Source: JBFHDX01 sp041584475
GTDB taxonomy: Bacteria; Pseudomonadota; Alphaproteobacteria; UBA8366; JADFVY01
Length of the DNA: 64,000 bases
Direction: 5' to 3'
NCBI GenBank assembly: GCA_041584475.1
Contig: JBFHDX010000002.1
Coordinates: 20,245 to 84,244 of the forward strand
In this document: positions 1 to 14,558 of the stretch, one piece after another
How the letters are laid out: each line of letters opens with the position of its first letter
Position numbering within the stretch: position 1 is the first letter of the stretch
Notes under the pieces: model-generated
The model's database searches: none
What the model was told of the DNA's origin: nothing
The model's input: the letters and a program-made list of their open reading frames with translations, nothing else
Translations under genes and position numbers: made by a program

Positions 1-305
1 CCTTTCTCGACCGCAATCCCAGCGATCCGCTCGCCAGCAACGCGCTCTACTGGCTCGGCGAGACCCACTATCTTCAGAAGGACTACCGTGAGGCCGCCAA
101 GGTCTTTCTCGACGGCTACAAGCGCTTTCCACAGGGCGCCAAGGCCCCGGACAGCCTGCTCAAGCTCGGCATGTCGCTGGCCGCGCTCGAGGAGGACGAT
201 TCGGCCTGCAAGACGTTCGCGAAACTGAGGTCGAGCTTCCCGAAGGCGCCGTCGCGGATCCTGCGCGCGGCCGAGAGCGAGCAGAAGAAGCTGAAGTGTC
301 GGTAA
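1..305 (+). CDS. cpoB: Tol-Pal system protein CpoB/YbgF, C-terminal fragment
   Basis: This is the last 100 codons of a gene cut by the window edge, read in frame from base 3 to a TAA at 303-305. The protein has tetratricopeptide-type helices typical of the YbgF/CpoB C-terminus, including NALYWLGETHYLQKDY and a later DSLLKLGMSLAAL repeat. CpoB is a periplasmic protein that couples Tol-Pal outer-membrane constriction to peptidoglycan synthesis at division. In alphaproteobacteria it usually follows pal and precedes tilS and ftsH, as here, which supports the call. The N-terminal coiled coil and signal peptide lie outside the window. Confidence 0.85.
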   Translation, partial: FLDRNPSDPLASNALYWLGETHYLQKDYREAAKVFLDGYKRFPQGAKAPDSLLKLGMSLAALEEDDSACKTFAKLRSSFPKAPSRILRAAESEQKKLKCR

Positions 306-1651
306 ACCGCGGAGAGGCTGCGGCGACACCCCTGGCGGCAGAGGAATTCGTCGGCCTGATGCGCGCACTCGGGCCGTTCGAATCGATGCCGTACATCGCT
401 GTCGCCTGCTCGGGCGGCGCCGACAGCCTGGCGCTGACGCTGCTTGCCGATGAATGGGCGCGGGCGCGCAACGGCCGCGCAACCGCGTTGATCGTCGATC
501 ACGGGCTGCGGCCCGAAGCCGCCGACGAGGCGGCACGGGTCTCGCGCTGGCTCACGGCGCTCGACGTCGACAACGTCGTGCTTGCGCTGGGCGGCGGTCT
601 CGGCACCGCCAATCTGCAGGCAGCGGCGCGGCACGCGCGCTTCGTCGCGCTGCGCGACTGGTGCCGTTCGGCCGGGGTGCTGCATCTGCTGCTCGCGCAC
701 CATCGCCGCGACCAGGCGGAGACGCTGATGCTGAGGCTGGCGCGGGGCAGCGGCGTCGACGGGCTGGCGGCGATGGCACCGGTGCACGAACTGCCCGAGG
801 TCCGCGTGCTGCGGCCGCTGCTCGACATTGCCCCGGCGCGGCTGTCGGCGCTGCTCGAGTCGCGGCGCCAGCCCTTTGTCGACGATCCCTCGAACCGGGA
901 CCGTGCGTTCGCGCGCGTGCGCATGCGCTCGTTGATGCCGGCGCTCACGCGCGAGGGCGCCGGGGACGCGCGCCTGGCCGGGACCGCGCGGCGCATGGCG
1001 CGGGCGAGGGCGGCGCTCGAGAGCGCGGCGACCGCACTGCTGGCCGAGGCCGCCGAGATCTATCCGCAGGGTTACGCGACCGTTGCGTCCGCGCGTCTGC
1101 TGGCGGCACCAGAGGAAATCGGATTGCGGGCGCTCGCGCGTCTGCTCGCCTGTATCGGCGGTGCGGCGTATGGCGGCCGCCTGGAGCGCCTGGAGCGGCT
1201 GCACGCCTGGTTGGGGCAGGACGATACGGGCGCCGGGCGGACGCTGGGGGGCTGCCGCGTACTGCGCCGCGGCGGCAACCTGTTGATCTGCCGCGAGCCG
1301 TCCGCCGTCGAGCCGGCCCGGCCGGCGCGCGACGGGGTCGTGTGGGACGGCCGCTTCCGGCTGCTGCTGCGCGAAGCGGCGCCGCAGGGCGCGCGCATCG
1401 GTGCGCTCGGTCGCGACGGCTGGTCGCGCGTCGTCGCGGAGCGGCCGGAACTGGCCGCTGCCGGGCTTCCGGCAGCCGTGCGCCCGGCGTTGCCGGCCCT
1501 GCTGGACCTTGACGGGGTGCTCGCCGTACCCCACCTCAGTTACCGGCGGGACCGGCCGACCGACGCGGCTTCGTCGGCGTCCGCGATCGCCTTTCAGCCG
1601 ACGCGTCAACTGGGCGCGGCGGCATTTGTTGCAGGCGCGGCCTATGCTTAG
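296..1651 (+). CDS. tilS: tRNA(Ile)-lysidine synthetase
   Basis: TilS modifies C34 of the CAU-anticodon isoleucine tRNA to lysidine, using ATP and lysine, so that the tRNA reads AUA. The N-terminal PP-loop signature SGGADS begins near residue 39 and is followed by IVDHGLRP and HHRRDQAETLMLRL, which are conserved in the N-type ATP pyrophosphatase fold. Length is 451 residues, normal for the family. The GTG start at 296 lies inside cpoB and overlaps it by 10 bases, suggesting translational coupling. The C-terminal half is less conserved, as is usual for TilS. Confidence 0.95.
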   Translation: MSVNRGEAAATPLAAEEFVGLMRALGPFESMPYIAVACSGGADSLALTLLADEWARARNGRATALIVDHGLRPEAADEAARVSRWLTALDVDNVVLALGGGLGTANLQAAARHARFVALRDWCRSAGVLHLLLAHHRRDQAETLMLRLARGSGVDGLAAMAPVHELPEVRVLRPLLDIAPARLSALLESRRQPFVDDPSNRDRAFARVRMRSLMPALTREGAGDARLAGTARRMARARAALESAATALLAEAAEIYPQGYATVASARLLAAPEEIGLRALARLLACIGGAAYGGRLERLERLHAWLGQDDTGAGRTLGGCRVLRRGGNLLICREPSAVEPARPARDGVVWDGRFRLLLREAAPQGARIGALGRDGWSRVVAERPELAAAGLPAAVRPALPALLDLDGVLAVPHLSYRRDRPTDAASSASAIAFQPTRQLGAAAFVAGAAYA

Positions 1652-1741
1652 GCGCGAAAACAGAGTATCTTGAGACGCTTAGCGTCGCCGGGCCGGGGCG
1701 TCGCGGGGTGACGGAGAGCCGGCAAGCAAGGGGTCTACGCA

Positions 1742-3664
<1,923 letters not shown>

Positions 3665-3897
3665 CGGTCGACCGCGTCCGGACGGCGGCGGTGCGGCGCG
3701 TGGCGGACAATGTCCTGGCCGGGCCAGTGCCGCGGCGGCGTCGAGACCGGCGGCATCGGCGCTTTCGCTTGGGCAAAGACGGCCGCTATATTCCCGCTGG
3801 TTAATTCTCTGTTCACCCTGACTGCCGTAAGAGTGGTCTCGTCCGCAGCGGGTCAGGACGTACGGGGTGGTTCGGGGGCCTGGATCGAGGGACGCAG

Positions 3898-6149
<2,252 letters not shown>

Positions 6150-6251
6150 TTCCCGCGCCCGCCCGCGTCGCCATCGCGCGGCGGCGGTGGCGGGACGGCC
6201 GCACCTTCTGCTAGTCTCGCGGCGGGCAGGAGCGACGGGCGAGGGCGAACC

Positions 6252-7247
6252 ATGGCGGAACAGATCGAGCTTCCGGCACTGCCCGGGATCATCCGCGCGC
6301 GCCGGCAATTGCGGCCGTATCTTGAGGAAACGCCGCTGGTGCGCAGCGAGCTGCTGTCGCGCGCGCTCGGCGCCGAGGTCTGGCTCAAGAACGAGACCGT
6401 CGGGCCGATCGCCAGCTTCAAGCTGCGCGGTGCGCTGACGCACCTGCTGCGCGTCGATACCCTGCGCGGCGCCGTCACCTCGTCGACGGGCAATCACGGC
6501 CAGGGCGTGGCCTATGCCGCCCGCCTGTTGGGTGTTCCTGCACATATTTTCCTGCCGGCCCGAAACAATCCGGTCAAGCGGGCGATGATCCGGGCGTTCG
6601 GGGCGACGCTGCACGAGGTCGGCGACGATATCGATGCCGCCAAGGACGCGGCGCGCGACTATGCCGCCGGGCACGGTCTCGAGTTCGTCGACGACGGCGA
6701 AAGCCTCGCCATGATGGAGGGCGCGGGCACGGTCGGGCTCGAATGCGCCGAGCGGCTCGACCGCATCGACTGGATGTTCGTGCCGATGGGCGCGGCGACG
6801 CTCGTCGGCGGCACGGCCGCCGCGCTCAAGGCGCTGCATCCGGCCGCCCGCATCGTCGCCGTGCAGGCGAAGGGTGCCCCCGCGATGGTCGAGAGTTTCC
6901 ACGCCCGCCGGCCGGTCGAGGCGCCGATCGACACCGTGGCCGACGGGCTCGCCTGCCGCGTGCCGGCGCGGCGGGCCCTCGCCGCCCTGTGGGCCCTCGT
7001 CGACGACGCGATGACGGTCGGCGACGACGCCATGCTGGCGGCGCTGCGCAGCACGGCGGAGTGCGCCCATGTCCTCGTCGAGCCGGCGGGCGCGGCCGCC
7101 CTCGCCGCGGCCTGGCAGCGCCGCGACTCGTTGCGCGCGGCGCGGGTCGTCCTCGTGCTCAGCGGCGCCAACGTGCCCTCCGACGTGCTGCGCGAGGCGC
7201 TCGCTCGCGCGCCGCTGTTCGCGCTCGAGTCGGTGGCGGTGGATTAG
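6252..7247 (+). CDS. PLP-dependent threonine/serine dehydratase-like enzyme
   Basis: This is a fold-type II pyridoxal-phosphate enzyme of 331 residues, in the threonine dehydratase/serine racemase family. The PLP lysine lies in IASFKLRGAL, the phosphate-binding loop is SSTGNHGQGVAYA, and the C-terminal LVLSGANVPSD contacts the cofactor in relatives. No ACT-type regulatory domain follows, so it resembles the catabolic or racemase class rather than the biosynthetic IlvA. The substrate cannot be told from sequence; threonine dehydratase, serine racemase or a hydroxyamino-acid ammonia-lyase are all possible. A GNAT gene starts 12 bases after the stop. Confidence 0.88.
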   Translation: MAEQIELPALPGIIRARRQLRPYLEETPLVRSELLSRALGAEVWLKNETVGPIASFKLRGALTHLLRVDTLRGAVTSSTGNHGQGVAYAARLLGVPAHIFLPARNNPVKRAMIRAFGATLHEVGDDIDAAKDAARDYAAGHGLEFVDDGESLAMMEGAGTVGLECAERLDRIDWMFVPMGAATLVGGTAAALKALHPAARIVAVQAKGAPAMVESFHARRPVEAPIDTVADGLACRVPARRALAALWALVDDAMTVGDDAMLAALRSTAECAHVLVEPAGAAALAAAWQRRDSLRAARVVLVLSGANVPSDVLREALARAPLFALESVAVD

Positions 7248-7259
7248 GCGGGCGGCGCC

Positions 7260-7811
7260 GTGGCCGACACGCGACAGAGGCTGGAACTGGCCGAGGCGCG
7301 CTGGCCTGTCGATGGCGCGGCGGTCCGCGCGCTGTTCACCGAATACGCCGAATTCATGGGATACGAGCTGTGCTTTCAGGGCTTCGCCCGGGAGCTGGAG
7401 GACCTGCCGGGCGATTATGCGCCGCCGGCGGGGACGCTGATTCTGGCGTGCGTCGGCGGCCGCCCGGCCGGCTGCGTCGCGATTCGGCCGGCTGTGCGGG
7501 GCCACGCCGAACTCTGCCGCCTGTTCGTCCGGCCGCGCCATCGCGGCGGCGGCATCGGGCGCGCGCTCGTGCGGCGGGCCATCGACTGGGCGGCCCGCTC
7601 GGGCTACGCCTGCATCGACCTCGAGACCGTGCCGACGCGCATGGCGACGGCCGAGCGCCTGTACGCGCGGTTCGGTTTTGCTCCGGCCGCGTGCGCCCCG
7701 GCTACCGATCCCGCGGTCGCGTGCTACAGCCTCGCCCTCGACGATCGGGATCGGACGGTTGCTTCGCCGCAAGAACCGGGTGGCTCGCGGTCGCGCCCGG
7801 GGCGATATTGA
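7260..7811 (+). CDS. GNAT family N-acetyltransferase
   Basis: A 183-residue GCN5-related acetyltransferase starting with GTG. The acetyl-CoA loop RPRHRGGGIGRALVRRAI matches the R/Q-x-x-G-x-G/A signature, preceded by the usual strand AELCRLFV and followed by CIDLETVPTRMATAERLYARFGF. Substrate is unknown. The 12-base gap to the dehydratase suggests co-transcription, so it may act on a related amino acid or product, but this is only inference. The last 25 or so residues are rich in Arg, Gly and Ser and look unconserved. Confidence 0.85.
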   Translation: MADTRQRLELAEARWPVDGAAVRALFTEYAEFMGYELCFQGFARELEDLPGDYAPPAGTLILACVGGRPAGCVAIRPAVRGHAELCRLFVRPRHRGGGIGRALVRRAIDWAARSGYACIDLETVPTRMATAERLYARFGFAPAACAPATDPAVACYSLALDDRDRTVASPQEPGGSRSRPGRY

Positions 7812-7910
7812 CGGCAGCGAGACGGATCGCCTACGGCGGATACCGCATGTCCGCGACGCGGCGGCGCCCGTCTCCAGCGATCAATTCTCGTCGGACTTGA
7901 GAGGGCTGAT

Positions 7911-8888
7911 ATGATGCCGGAAACTGTCGCCATGGATCGTCTGAAGGACTTTGCATCCGCGCCCGTCGTGCGGGCCGGCGGATCGGACTATGCGAGGGTC
8001 GCGCGGGCGCTCGAGCGGCTGGCCACGCGCTTTCCCGAGCACCCCAGCCTCGCCGAGCTGGCCCGCGAGGCGGGGCTCAGTGAGCACCACTTCCAGCGCC
8101 TGTTCACGGCGTGGGCCGGGGTCAGCCCCAAGAAGTTCCTGCAATATCTCTCGCTCGAGGCTGCGAAGGAGCGGCTTCGCCAGTCCGCCAGCGTGCTCGA
8201 CGCCGCGTACGATGCGGGGTTCTCCGGTCCCGGCCGCATGCACGACCTGTTCGTCACGGCGGAGGCGGTGACGCCCGGCGAATACAAGGCCCGCGGAGAG
8301 GGCATCGTGATCCGCTACGGCTACCACGACAGCCCGTTTGGCGAGTGCCTGCTGATGACGACGGAGCGCGGCGTGTGCGGGCTCGCCTTCGTCGATGACG
8401 CCGGCCGCGATGCGGTGCTGGCGGCGTTGTCGCGCGGCTGGGACCGGGCGCGACTGGAGCATGACGAGTCGGCGACCGCGCCGGTGGCCGACGCCGTGTT
8501 CCAGCCGCCGCCGCGGCGCCCCGGACGCGACGCCGGGCCGCTGCGCCTGCTGCTCAGGGGTACGCGCTTCCAGCTCAAGGTCTGGCAGGCGCTGCTGTCG
8601 ATGCCGCAGGGCACGCTGACGACGTACAGGGATCTCGCCCGCCGGCTCGGCCTCGGGCCGAGCGCGGCCCGCGCGGTCGGCAACGCCAACAGCACGAACG
8701 CGGTCTCGTGGCTGATCCCCTGCCACCGCGTGATCCGCATGACCGGGGCGATGGGAGGCTATCGCTGGGGCGAGGCGCGCAAGCTGGCGATGATCGGCTG
8801 GGAGGCCGCGGCGGCGGAGCGGGCCGGTCAGTCGTCGCTCGTCCAGGGCTCGACGCCGCCCCAGGCGATGAACGGCGGATTGGCGTAG
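7911..8888 (+). CDS. AraC-type HTH / methylated-DNA-[protein]-cysteine methyltransferase fusion
   Basis: The first 100 residues form an AraC/XylS helix-turn-helix (LAREAGLSEHHFQRLFTAWAG). The rest is an Ogt/Ada-C alkyltransferase with the active site IPCHRVI (acceptor Cys near residue 271). The enzyme removes O6-alkyl groups from guanine by suicidal transfer to its cysteine. Unlike E. coli Ada it lacks the N-terminal four-cysteine zinc domain that senses methyl phosphotriesters, so the regulatory switch must differ or be absent. Its 3' end overlaps the convergent cysQ by 61 bases. Similar two-domain proteins are known in other proteobacteria. Confidence 0.93.
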   Translation: MMPETVAMDRLKDFASAPVVRAGGSDYARVARALERLATRFPEHPSLAELAREAGLSEHHFQRLFTAWAGVSPKKFLQYLSLEAAKERLRQSASVLDAAYDAGFSGPGRMHDLFVTAEAVTPGEYKARGEGIVIRYGYHDSPFGECLLMTTERGVCGLAFVDDAGRDAVLAALSRGWDRARLEHDESATAPVADAVFQPPPRRPGRDAGPLRLLLRGTRFQLKVWQALLSMPQGTLTTYRDLARRLGLGPSAARAVGNANSTNAVSWLIPCHRVIRMTGAMGGYRWGEARKLAMIGWEAAAAERAGQSSLVQGSTPPQAMNGGLA

Positions 8889-9619
8889 TCCGGCTTGCCG
8901 TACGTCAGTTCGCGGCCGGCACGGTCGGTCACCCGCCCGCCGGCCGCCGTCAGGATCGCCTGGCCGGCCGCGGTATCCCACTCCATGGTACGTCCGTAGC
9001 GCGGATAGAGGTCGGCCTCGCCGGCCGCGACCAGGCAGAATTTCAGCGAGCTGCCGGCCGACTTGCGGGCCGCGACCGGGCGGCCGCCCAGCAGCTGCTC
9101 GATCGCCCGCGGATCGCCGTGACGGCGGCTGGCGACGACCGTCACGCCGTCGGCCGGCGCCGGCCGTACCCGCAAGCGCCGTGGTGAGGCCGCGCCGCGG
9201 GCCCGCGGCGCCGCGCTGCCGACGATGCCGGTACAGGTGATGTCCAGCGCCGGCGCGTGGATCACGCCGAGCACGGGGCGCCGATCCTCGACCAGGGCGA
9301 TGTTCACGGTGAACTCGCCGTTCCGGCTGAGGAACTCGCGCGTCCCGTCGAGCGGGTCGACGAGCCAGAACCGGCCGCCCGAGACGTCCGGCAGGCGGCC
9401 CGCCGCCGCCGCCTCCTCGGCGACCAGCGGGACCTCCGGCGCGATCGCCGACAGCCCCTTCCCGATCAGCGCCTCGGCCGCCAGGTCGGCCTCGGTCACC
9501 GGCGATTGGTCCGCCTTGCTGCGGTGCTCGAAATCGGTGGCATAGACCGCCATGATCGTGCGGCCGGCCGCGCGGGCCAGCGCGACGAGCTCATCGAGCC
9601 GGGCCGCGAGGTCGGTCAT
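8828..9619 (-). CDS. cysQ: 3'(2'),5'-bisphosphate nucleotidase CysQ
   Basis: CysQ hydrolyses PAP/PAPS-type 3'-phosphoadenosine nucleotides and belongs to the lithium-sensitive inositol monophosphatase superfamily. Visible motifs are SPVTEADLAAE, LVAEE, WLVDPLDGTREF (metal-binding DPLDGT) and the distal MEWDTAAGQAIL. The predicted 263 residues fit the family. Its ATG at 9619 overlaps the stop of the upstream methyltransferase gene (ATGA), so the two are probably coupled. The 3' end runs 61 bases into the convergent alkyltransferase gene. Confidence 0.95.
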   Translation of the reverse strand: MTDLAARLDELVALARAAGRTIMAVYATDFEHRSKADQSPVTEADLAAEALIGKGLSAIAPEVPLVAEEAAAAGRLPDVSGGRFWLVDPLDGTREFLSRNGEFTVNIALVEDRRPVLGVIHAPALDITCTGIVGSAAPRARGAASPRRLRVRPAPADGVTVVASRRHGDPRAIEQLLGGRPVAARKSAGSSLKFCLVAAGEADLYPRYGRTMEWDTAAGQAILTAAGGRVTDRAGRELTYGKPDYANPPFIAWGGVEPWTSDD

Positions 9620-10829
9620 GGTGCACCGGTCAGGCGAAACCGGACGTGGCCGGTCCGCCACAGCGTGCGGAAGAACCGCAGGCCGTGATGCGCCAGCTTG
9701 TCCGCCGGGATCGACAGCGCCGCCGCGGCGAGGCACTCGCGCACCGAGCGCGCGCCGTCGATCGCCTCGAATATCGCCACCAGCGGCGGCGGCAGCGTGA
9801 TGGTCGGTGCGCCGGCGCCGCCGAGCGTCGCCGGTTTCCCGCCCGCGGCCGGCGTCAGCACGCTCGCCGGCGGCAGCGGCACCGCGCGGTCGGCGAAGCC
9901 GGGCTCGTCCGGGGCGATGCGGTAGCCGGCGGTCGGGCGGTCGCGCCGGCAGACGCAGAAATCGTGGCGCGGCACGATGCCGGCGATCAGCTCCATCGCC
10001 CGCCAGCGCTCCTCGTCGCCGAGCGCGTCGAGGCGCGCATACAGCGGGTGGCTGTCGGGGATCGCCGCGTCCGGATTGTAGTACATCGGTTCGAGCCAGG
10101 TCTGGAAGGCAAGGCCGGCATCGCGTACCAGCTGCAGTACTTCGCCGACCGCGAAGGGGCGGTCCTGGGTGTGCAGGAACAGATCGACGAGCCCGGCGTC
10201 GTGCTTCATGTCCGCCGAGCGTTTCGCGTAGGCGCGCAGCGGGTGCTCGGGGTGCAGCAGCGGCATCGTCGCCTTGACCAGATCGAGGTCCTCGTCCGAC
10301 TGGCCGGTCGCGCCGATGATGCGGAACAGCTCCTGCATCATGTACACCGCGGCGCGGCCGTAGCGGCCGTACAGCATGACGTAGATGACGCCGTCCCGGT
10401 GCAGCGCGCCGGCCAGCGCCCTGAGGCCGGAGAGCGGATCGGGGAGATGGTGCAGAACGCCGGAGCAGGCGATGAAGTCGAACTCCCGTTCCAGTTCCGC
10501 CACCTCTTCCAGCCGCATTTGCCGCAGCGAGAGATTGTCCAGCCCGTGCCGCGCCTTCAGCTTCTCTTCGTGGGCCAGCGACGCGGCGCTGATGTCGATG
10601 CCGGTCACGCGGGCGCTCGGGTGTTCCAGCGCATAGCGCGCCGCCTGGTTGGCGCCGCAGCCGGCGACGAGGATGTCCATGCCGTCGCGATAGCCGGTCG
10701 CCGGCCAATACACGTCGCCGTAAGCGCGCGCATCGCCGATCGCCCTGCCGCCCTCGGCGATCCACGACGACAGATCCTCGACGGGCTGAGGGTAGATCCA
10801 GCGCTCGTACTGCCGGCGAACCTCGTCCA

Positions 10830-10833
<4 letters not shown>
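9616..10833 (-). CDS. Class I SAM-dependent methyltransferase with C-terminal extension
   Basis: A 405-residue protein. The Rossmann methyltransferase core has motif I ILVAGCGANQAARYAL near residue 52, the acidic VTGIDIS loop and a catalytic-side CSGVLHHLPDP segment. About 250 residues follow the core. The last 80 or so (PPLVAIFEAIDGARSVRECL onward) look like a small helical or winged-helix module found at the end of some peptide- and cofactor-modifying enzymes. An ATGATG doublet starts the gene inside the stop of the molybdenum-subunit gene, and it ends on the cysQ start. The substrate is unknown. Confidence 0.82.
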
Positions 10834-13151
<2,318 letters not shown>

Positions 13152-13239
13152 GTGTGGATTTCCCTATCGTCTCGCCTGGCGGCGCGATCATAGGTCAGGC
13201 ACCCGGGGCGAGGTCAATCCGCTTGTTCGGCGCGGCGGG

Positions 13240-14199
13240 TCAGTCGAAGGCTTCCTCCCAGGTGCCGCGCGTCGAGGCGCGGGAATATTCGGTCGCCCGG
13301 TTCTCGAAGAAGTTGGTGTGCTCGACGCCGTTGAGGATCTCGTCGAGCCACGGCAGCGGATTGCCGCCGATCCGGTACATCGCCGGCAGGCCGAGCTGCA
13401 GCAGCCGGCGATCGGCGACGTGGCGGATGTAGCGCTTCACCTCGTCCGCCGACAGCCCCTCCACGTCGCCCATCTCGAAGGCGAGGTCGATGAACGCGTC
13501 CTCGTGGTCGACGATGGTCGCGCAGGCGAGCGACAGATCGCGCTGCAGCGCATCGGTCCACAGCTCCGGATGCTCCTCGATGAAGGCGTGGAACAGGCGG
13601 ATCGCGGAGTTCGTGTGCAGCGTCTCGTCGCGCACCGACCAGGTGACGATCTGCCCCATGCCCTTCATCTTGTTGAAGCGCGGGAAGTTGAGCAGGATCG
13701 CGAAGCTGGCGAACAGCTGCAGCCCCTCGGTGAAGGCGCCGAAGACGGCGAGCGTGCGCGCGATGTCGGCCGGCCTGTCGACGCCCCATTGCTGCATGTA
13801 GTCGTACTTGTCCTTCATCTGGCCGTATTTCAGGAAGGCGCGGTACTCGGTCTCGGGCATGCCGATGGTGTCGAGCAGGTGGCTGTAGGCGGCGATGTGC
13901 ACCGTCTCCATGTTGGAGAAGGCGGCCAGCATCATCTGCACCTCGGTCGGCTTGAAGACGCGGGCGTAGTGCCGCATGTAGCAGTTGTTCACCTCGACGT
14001 CGGCCTGCGTGAAGAAGCGGAAGATCTGCGTCAGCAGGTTGCGCTCGGCATCGTTCAGCCGGTGGTGCCAGTCCTTGACGTCGTCCGCCAGCGGCACTTC
14101 CTCGGGCAGCCAGTGGATGCGCTGCTGCGTCAGCCAGGCGTCGTACGCCCACGGATAGCGGAACGGCTTGTAAATCGGGTCGGAGTCGAGCAGCGACAT
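13240..14199 (-). CDS. nrdB: Ribonucleoside-diphosphate reductase beta subunit
   Basis: NrdB supplies the tyrosyl radical used by NrdA to reduce ribonucleotides. The ferritin-like core has metal-ligand helices AERNLLTQIFRFFTQADVEV and FSNMETVHIAAYSHLLD (E-x2-H-x3-Y), and later a second set around DETLHTNSAIRLFHAFIEEH. Length is 319 residues, compatible with a class Ia beta chain. It is the last gene of nrdA-ORF93-nrdB, 51 bases after the small ORF. No nrdI or nrdH gene is nearby, which argues against class Ib. Confidence 0.97.
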   Translation of the reverse strand: MSLLDSDPIYKPFRYPWAYDAWLTQQRIHWLPEEVPLADDVKDWHHRLNDAERNLLTQIFRFFTQADVEVNNCYMRHYARVFKPTEVQMMLAAFSNMETVHIAAYSHLLDTIGMPETEYRAFLKYGQMKDKYDYMQQWGVDRPADIARTLAVFGAFTEGLQLFASFAILLNFPRFNKMKGMGQIVTWSVRDETLHTNSAIRLFHAFIEEHPELWTDALQRDLSLACATIVDHEDAFIDLAFEMGDVEGLSADEVKRYIRHVADRRLLQLGLPAMYRIGGNPLPWLDEILNGVEHTNFFENRATEYSRASTRGTWEEAFD

Positions 14200-14250
14200 C
14201 GGGCGGCTTCCCGCGACGAGGAGAGCATTGATTGCGGTCGTGGGCGGCGG

Positions 14251-14532
14251 TCAGCGCAGCGAGTGCGCCGGCCCGCCCGTACCGATGCCGCGCGCGAGGT
14301 CGCGCTCGAGGCGACGCATCGCCGAGGCGATCGAGATGCGGTGGTAGGTCACCGGCTGGCCGTGTTCGATACGCCAGCCATATTTGCCGCAGATATTGTA
14401 GCGGTCACGGCGGATCACCGTCCGCAGGATGTCCGGCGCGAGCCGGTACCGCGAGGGGTCGCGGCCGGCGATCGGGCTGGCCTTCTGCCAGGCAAGCTCG
14501 ATCTCCGTCTCGGGCGATGGCTGCTGGTGCAT
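14251..14532 (-). CDS. Small conserved-looking unknown protein between nrdA and nrdB
   Basis: A 93-residue basic protein that I cannot assign to a family. The ATG at 14532 is chosen because GGAGGAGACC directly precedes it; upstream ATGs at 14562 and 14577 lack such a site and overlap the nrdA end. The centre (RLAPDILRTVIRRDRYNICG, then KYGWRIEHGQPVTYHRISIA) has an arginine-rich helix and a strand-rich patch. It has no signal peptide, membrane segment or metal motif. It lies 26 bases after nrdA and 51 before nrdB, so it is almost certainly co-transcribed and may serve the reductase. Confidence 0.7.
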   Translation of the reverse strand: MHQQPSPETEIELAWQKASPIAGRDPSRYRLAPDILRTVIRRDRYNICGKYGWRIEHGQPVTYHRISIASAMRRLERDLARGIGTGGPAHSLR

Positions 14533-14558
14533 GGTCTCCTCCGTGTGATGGTCCCTTC

